Origin: Nemertoderma westbladi
Lineage: Eukaryota; Xenacoelomorpha; Nemertodermatida; Nemertodermatidae
Direction: 5' to 3'
NCBI GenBank assembly: GCA_032718475.1
Contig: JAUCBJ010003465.1
Coordinates: 1 to 36,114, forward strand
DNA length: 36,114 bases
In this document: positions 31,241-36,114 of the stretch, in pieces
Layout of the letters: each line of letters begins with the position of its first letter
How positions within the stretch are numbered: position 1 is the first letter of the stretch
Made by a program: the position numbers and the translations under genes
The notes under the pieces: generated by a model
The model's input: the letters and a program-made list of their open reading frames with translations, nothing else
What the model was told of the DNA's origin: nothing
Database searches by the model: none

Positions 31241-31420
31241 TGCTGGAATACATGTTTTATTGGAAGGCTCTTGGAGTAGGTATACTGGTGGATAGTATTA
31301 ATGACATTTATTGCTCTTCGTGGCAAAAAATCCATTCTGTACTGTAGATAGGCTGTATTGTAGACTGTATTATTAGTGTTAGGTATATGGCGTAATGCCA
31401 ACCACAGTACAGTAGTTCAG

Positions 31421-31960
31421 ACTGACAGAGAGACCGACAGACAGACAGACTAGATTTATGTAAACGTGTAAACTGACATCAGAAATGAAATCAGCAACCC
31501 TTAAACCCCCATAGCGAGAATGTTGGTTAGTTAGTATACTTTCTTAAGTTTTCACAGACTGACTGACAGAAAGACCGACAGCCAGACAGACTAGATTTTT
31601 TTTAAACGTGAAAACTGACATCTGAAATAAACTTAGCACCCATTAAAACCCCCATAACGAGAATGTTAGTTAGTTTGTATTCTTTTTTAAGTTTTGACAG
31701 ACTGACTGACTGACAGAAAGACCGACAAACAGACAGTCTAGATTTATGTAAACCTGAAAACTGACATCAGAAATGAAATCAGCACCCCTTAAAACCCCCA
31801 TAGCGAGAATGTTAGTTAATTTGAATTCTCTTTTATGTTTTGACAGACTGACTGACAGAATGACCGACAGACAGACAGACTAGATTTATGTAAACGTGAA
31901 AACTGACATCAGAAATGTAATCAGCACTCCTTAAAACCCCCATAGTGAGAATGTTAGCGA
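31421..31960 (+). repeat. Four-copy tandem repeat, period 141-147 bp
   Basis: Units start at 31431, 31572, 31719 and 31861 with ACCGACAGACAGACAGA. They continue CTAGATTTATGTAAACGTG, ACTGACATC, GAAATGAAATCAGCA, AAACCCCCATA and GCGAGAATGTTAGTTAG. A fifth, single relative sits at 6645-6750. Confidence 0.9.
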
Positions 31961-32255
31961 CAAGTTTTAATTATTAACCATATTTCGTAAGATATATTTT
32001 AAAACATTTATTTATTAATAATGCAATAACTGAATAACCAGATAACGGAACGACAAACCGAATTGAAACTTTTAATTACTAATAATAATTGTGGTGAGAG
32101 GTGATGGAAATCAAGGATATATGTTGTTATGTTATGGAGCACGCGTTGGTAGGCACAGGCAATGAATTGATGTCTGTTGAGATGTATTGAAGGAGCACTA
32201 TTCCTTCATTAGTAATAATATTAATGTCATTGAATAACTGATACCTAAACACACA

Positions 32256-32276
32256 CCCCCCCCCCCCCCCCCCCCC
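32256..32276. repeat. Poly-C tract (21 C)
   Basis: Homopolymer; its length is likely to be uncertain in the assembly. Confidence 0.9.
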
Positions 32277-33506
32277 GTCAGCCAGTTCTATGGAGAGTGA
32301 GTGAATGGATAGGGAATTAATGCTATCCTACCATCCCCAACCAGCAGCAGTCTGCCTCTAACAGGCCAGGACATTCTCAGCGTTGCTAAGACACGGGAAG
32401 GAATTACTCCGTATTGACTGTCATTAGGCGGTTAGAGCCTGCGTGTGAATTAATTGATAAAAATGCAATTTTAATTGTAAATCAATAAATAACTATAAAA
32501 CTTGACATTAATCTCGAGTATAAAGTAAAGACTTTGATAGAATGGGACACGGCGAATCTACCCATGTTAATTTTATACCAGATGGGATAAATGTTACCCC
32601 CCTAAATAATTAATTACCGATAGAAGAATCGAAATAATTCGATTCAACCGTACAATTTAGCTGAAGATATTAACTTCGATTATGGCTTCCGACATTTATG
32701 GCTACCGACACACACACACACACGTCACACACAGACTTTTGAGAAACGGCCATAGTATAATTATATCAGTTCGCTGATGGCTCGCCATACGTGTCTCGCC
32801 CCACATGTACATTATATTGGTTGCTCCGATGTTTTTATTAGGCTAACTGAGAATGTATCAGGTTATAAATACTGTAATTAGAGTGTTTCTTTATTTTATT
32901 TATCTAATACAGAAAAGACCCCTCCGCAGAATAAACTGCTCTTTTGGGCCGTTTCTCAGGTTGCGGATATGGATAACATTTCACACATCATCGTAGTAAT
33001 TGTGATTATGATTTGTTTGCCTAGGCGAATGTGTATTACATTAGATGGGAGGCAGTTTTTTGGTTGATGCAAGTCTTTCTATGGTTTGCATCTGCCAATC
33101 CCATCTGTGTCTTGGAGTCTGTGTAAGACAGGTTCGTTTAAAGCCATGGCGTATAAAGCCAATGGCGTTCTAGTAACCATTATATATCGTCTGTTAGAAA
33201 TAAAAGGAGTAGGGACTAACCCCACTCGAAAATAACAACGTTAAACAGACTAAGTTGAAATAAGTATTTACGTCATATGTGCAAACTAATATAGACTGAA
33301 TATAATTTTGTTAATATAATTGTGTTGAGTTAATAGAAACATCCCTTTGGCACTGGAAAATGACTGATAAAACAAAAAAATAAAACAGCTCCAAAAATTT
33401 CTGCTCAATTATGAGTTATATTATTATTATCTTAAAAATAAATGTATGCATTGCATTGGAAATAATTATTATTTCAGTTAATAATAGTAACGACTTTTAG
33501 TACATA
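32277..33506. other. Upstream region of the immunoglobulin-domain receptor
   Basis: No coding frame is seen. A short (CA)n run lies at 32708-32724. The promoter and 5' UTR of the receptor gene should lie here, but no element stands out. Confidence 0.4.
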
Positions 33507-36114
33507 ATGATGAGATGGCATTTAATCTTGTGGTTTATGTTCCACATCCAAGGATGTTTAAGTCGAATAGATGATCTGCAGGCTATGATGCATCACCACC
33601 ACAAGAAACGCGATAATGTCGTCAACTTATATGAGTATAAAAACAAAGTTGACTTCGCTCTTGAAATTGTCGACAAGATTACGAATGACGTCATCATTAC
33701 TGACAATGTACACATATTGATCGGAACCGAAGTAAACTGGAACTGTAGAGTTTCGCAATCCGTAAATAATAATAACACCCTCAAACATATTGTCTGGCTA
33801 AAAAATGGTGAAATATTTTTTACTTCGCCAAACCTGAATTTTCCCCATGTTACCTTGGAAAATAGTGGAGAGTATAGATGTATTACTCCACCAATGGGAC
33901 CAAACGCACAAAAATCCATTGCAGTAAAACTATCTGTGACACATGTCATTTGCAAAGCATTATTAAGATTTGATCAAAAATTGTACATTCCAAATAACCA
34001 GTCACTGACTCTAGTGGTACAAAACGGTTCAAGTATCTTAGGAAGTTGGGAATCTGAAGTGGTCACTGGACTAAGAATGACATATATCTGGGACATAGAA
34101 GACAAAGTTTACAATACTAAAGACATCCAATACAATGTCACCCATCAAGTGATACTCAAAACAAATGCTACTTGCACCGTTGGGGGTTATTCTGATACAA
34201 CCAATAACATCGATTTTGTTATCGTTCCTGCATTTTGCGACGAAATTGTGTTGATTATTGATAGTAAACATTCCAATCGTTCACTTCTATATGAGTTCCA
34301 GGAAAACCAGAGGGTGAATCTGGATTGGAAATACAACTCGAATACAAATGTTAGTTTCGAAATCAAGGGCCCCAACTTTTCATCAGTTTTGACTAATTCT
34401 ATAATTAATTTGAGTCGAAAAAATAGTGGACACTTCAATGCAGTAGCTACTTGTGATTCTTTTAATACTTCGTTCTCGAGGGATTTTGATCTTCGAGTAC
34501 TTTTCACGCCAGTAGTAGTTGCAATAAAAGATAGAAACACATATACCCAAGGCAGCTTGGCAATGCTCTCATGTCTCACTAGAAGCTACCCAGGTGTCAT
34601 TAACGTTAATGTTTCAAATGATGGAGTACAATGGTATAAGAGAAATAACAGTGGCAACTTTAAAGTTAATAATGAAATAGTTGATTATGACATCATTAAT
34701 AATGTTACGGAAGATATTGATGACACCGGGTTCATTGTAGCTATAGTAACTCAGTCAACACTAAGCATTAACGAATTAAACGAAAATGATGAAGGTTTTT
34801 ATACTTGCATATTCTTAAATATTGTTGGAAAGGGAAGTAAAGTATTAGAATTAAAAGTAGAAACCAAAGCTATAATAATGACTCCAATATTTGCCACTTT
34901 TGGTTTGATGTTATTGATAATACTTTCATTATTATTATTTTGTGTTTGGTATAAATCAAAATTCAAAGTATGGCCAATTAAATTCTTATTGATGTTAAAG
35001 AGTAGAACAAGTTCCACTAAGACATTCATTGAAAACGATGAAGAAACTGACAAACAACAAGCCCGCAACTCGACACAGAATGTGTATGGTTGTGTTTATC
35101 CTCTGGATGATGCATATCAGCCTGTCATATCTGACTACAGAAATACTAAACTTGAAGTTTCTATGGAAATGTACAATGGCTTTGATGCCAAACTCAGTCA
35201 CAAAATGTCTTTCGATAACCCAAATTTTGACGATGATGGGGCAATTTCATTGAGTGGTTTAGAATCATGTTCAATGATTGGTAGTCTTCCTCCAGCATCA
35301 TGCTCGGAATTTGGTGATGAAGAGGAAGACAAAAAGACTAAAGAGTCCTGTAGAGGTCGCCAACATTCATTGGTTAATAATGAATCAGCATTAAAATCAT
35401 TAGCAAACAGTGTCCAAGGTACCGCAGTAAAAACTCCCAATCAAGACTATGAAGAAGCCCATAGTGCTGAAATAAACGATCATGTTTTTTCAGGTTATAG
35501 AGATTCAAAAAACCTTAGACCGGATTCCTCATTTTATGATGATGCCGCCAGTTGCTCACGTAAATCACAGACTGTTGAAGATGAACCTATATATGAGCCC
35601 GTTACACCCAAGCAACATCCTAACATATCAGATAATCCTGTACTGAAAATGCTTCACGAACGCAAATCTTCACGTGCAGAGAGTTTCAAGTCTAATCGTA
35701 GTGCGAAATCAACTGACACCAGATCTCTTTCCGAATCCCATTACGAGGATGTAGCACCACATACCCCTGCATCTATTAAGCACCGCTCACTGCCACGGAT
35801 ACCCTTACGATATCATAACAAACCAACAATTATTACCCCCCTTCCAAATCAGCTGGTTTTCTCAACTAATGTACTGGCCGAAATTCGAAGTGAAGGCAAA
35901 AGACGAACAAGCCACCAAATACAAAATACATTCCCTCCATCTGAAGCCAACGACGATTGCACACGTCCGGAATATGTTGTTTTAGATCGCAGTGGGGAAA
36001 TATCAAATGATGAGTATTTGGAGCCACTTCCTGTAGCAGCTGCTCGACAAAGTAATGGGAATTTACCAGATTATTATGTTTTAGATAAAAATAGAGAATC
36101 AGCAATTGAATTGG
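33507..36114 (+). CDS. Type I transmembrane immunoglobulin-superfamily receptor with tyrosine-rich tail (partial)
   Basis: The frame is open for 869 codons to the window edge; an in-frame TAG at 33498 fixes the start at 33507 or 33510. Residues 1-18 form a signal peptide. Ig domain 1 has C80, W97 and Y123-R-C125. Two less typical domains follow with W195..C223 and W274..C316. The last has C356, W376 and F-Y432-T-C434. Many N-x-S/T sites occur. A single membrane helix spans about 455-481. The tail exceeds 385 residues and holds NPNF571-574 and tyrosine motifs: IYEPV696, SHYEDV746 (fits the ITIM consensus), PEYVVLD823, DEYLEP837 and PDYYVLD857. This layout suggests an adhesion or immune-type receptor that recruits SH2 proteins. 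I cannot name an orthologue. A 2.6-kb intronless frame is odd for such a gene. Confidence 0.85.
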   Translation, partial: MMRWHLILWFMFHIQGCLSRIDDLQAMMHHHHKKRDNVVNLYEYKNKVDFALEIVDKITNDVIITDNVHILIGTEVNWNCRVSQSVNNNNTLKHIVWLKNGEIFFTSPNLNFPHVTLENSGEYRCITPPMGPNAQKSIAVKLSVTHVICKALLRFDQKLYIPNNQSLTLVVQNGSSILGSWESEVVTGLRMTYIWDIEDKVYNTKDIQYNVTHQVILKTNATCTVGGYSDTTNNIDFVIVPAFCDEIVLIIDSKHSNRSLLYEFQENQRVNLDWKYNSNTNVSFEIKGPNFSSVLTNSIINLSRKNSGHFNAVATCDSFNTSFSRDFDLRVLFTPVVVAIKDRNTYTQGSLAMLSCLTRSYPGVINVNVSNDGVQWYKRNNSGNFKVNNEIVDYDIINNVTEDIDDTGFIVAIVTQSTLSINELNENDEGFYTCIFLNIVGKGSKVLELKVETKAIIMTPIFATFGLMLLIILSLLLFCVWYKSKFKVWPIKFLLMLKSRTSSTKTFIENDEETDKQQARNSTQNVYGCVYPLDDAYQPVISDYRNTKLEVSMEMYNGFDAKLSHKMSFDNPNFDDDGAISLSGLESCSMIGSLPPASCSEFGDEEEDKKTKESCRGRQHSLVNNESALKSLANSVQGTAVKTPNQDYEEAHSAEINDHVFSGYRDSKNLRPDSSFYDDAASCSRKSQTVEDEPIYEPVTPKQHPNISDNPVLKMLHERKSSRAESFKSNRSAKSTDTRSLSESHYEDVAPHTPASIKHRSLPRIPLRYHNKPTIITPLPNQLVFSTNVLAEIRSEGKRRTSHQIQNTFPPSEANDDCTRPEYVVLDRSGEISNDEYLEPLPVAAARQSNGNLPDYYVLDKNRESAIEL

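Noticed and set aside
33593-35440. Minus-strand frames of up to 130 codons
   Set aside because: They are antisense to the continuous immunoglobulin-receptor frame, which has far better coding character.

Overview
This is an AT-rich stretch of animal nuclear DNA, most likely from an aquatic invertebrate. The evidence is a selenoprotein N gene complete with its recoding signals, a type I immunoglobulin-superfamily receptor, and decayed P-element, mariner, piggyBac and integrase-type elements. The short palindromes TACCGGTA and TAGGCCTA recur throughout the spacers. The species cannot be named from sequence alone.

Layout. 1-1277 (minus) is an open-ended reading frame of at least 425 codons of unknown family, possibly a retroelement structural protein. 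Behind it lie an array built on TACCGGTA (1366-1660), a two-copy 288-bp tandem repeat (2591-3165) and a dispersed repeat (3432-4170) that recurs at 26453-27187. 4598-6206 (minus) is a broken integrase gene that keeps its catalytic triad and a recognisable 458-bp intron. 6461-8480 holds two abutting elements that share a TTAA: one with poly-G/poly-C ends, the other a piggyBac-type non-autonomous element. 8693-9242 is a 19-bp minisatellite. 9360-11898 (plus) and 12531-13976 (minus) are two transposase pseudogenes, the second of P-element/THAP9 type.

Host genes. Three long uninterrupted reading frames look like host genes: an OCIA-domain-like protein (14951-15631, plus), selenoprotein N (20164-21693, minus) and an immunoglobulin-domain receptor running off the right edge (33507-36114, plus). 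The selenoprotein N frame has an in-frame TGA in the S-C-U-G motif, a stem-loop just after the TGA, and a form-2 SECIS candidate in the 3' UTR. None of the three shows an intron in this window. They are not evidently linked in function.

Repeats. Between the genes are a MITE with CGTTCACATCC ends (16926-17231), several foldback structures, a 51-copy 40-bp satellite carrying TAATTAATTA in nearly every unit (22299-24360), a broken mariner-type transposase (28123-28770, minus), and a 141-147-bp tandem repeat (31421-31960) with a single relative inside the TTAA element at about 6645. I saw no tRNA, rRNA or CRISPR array.
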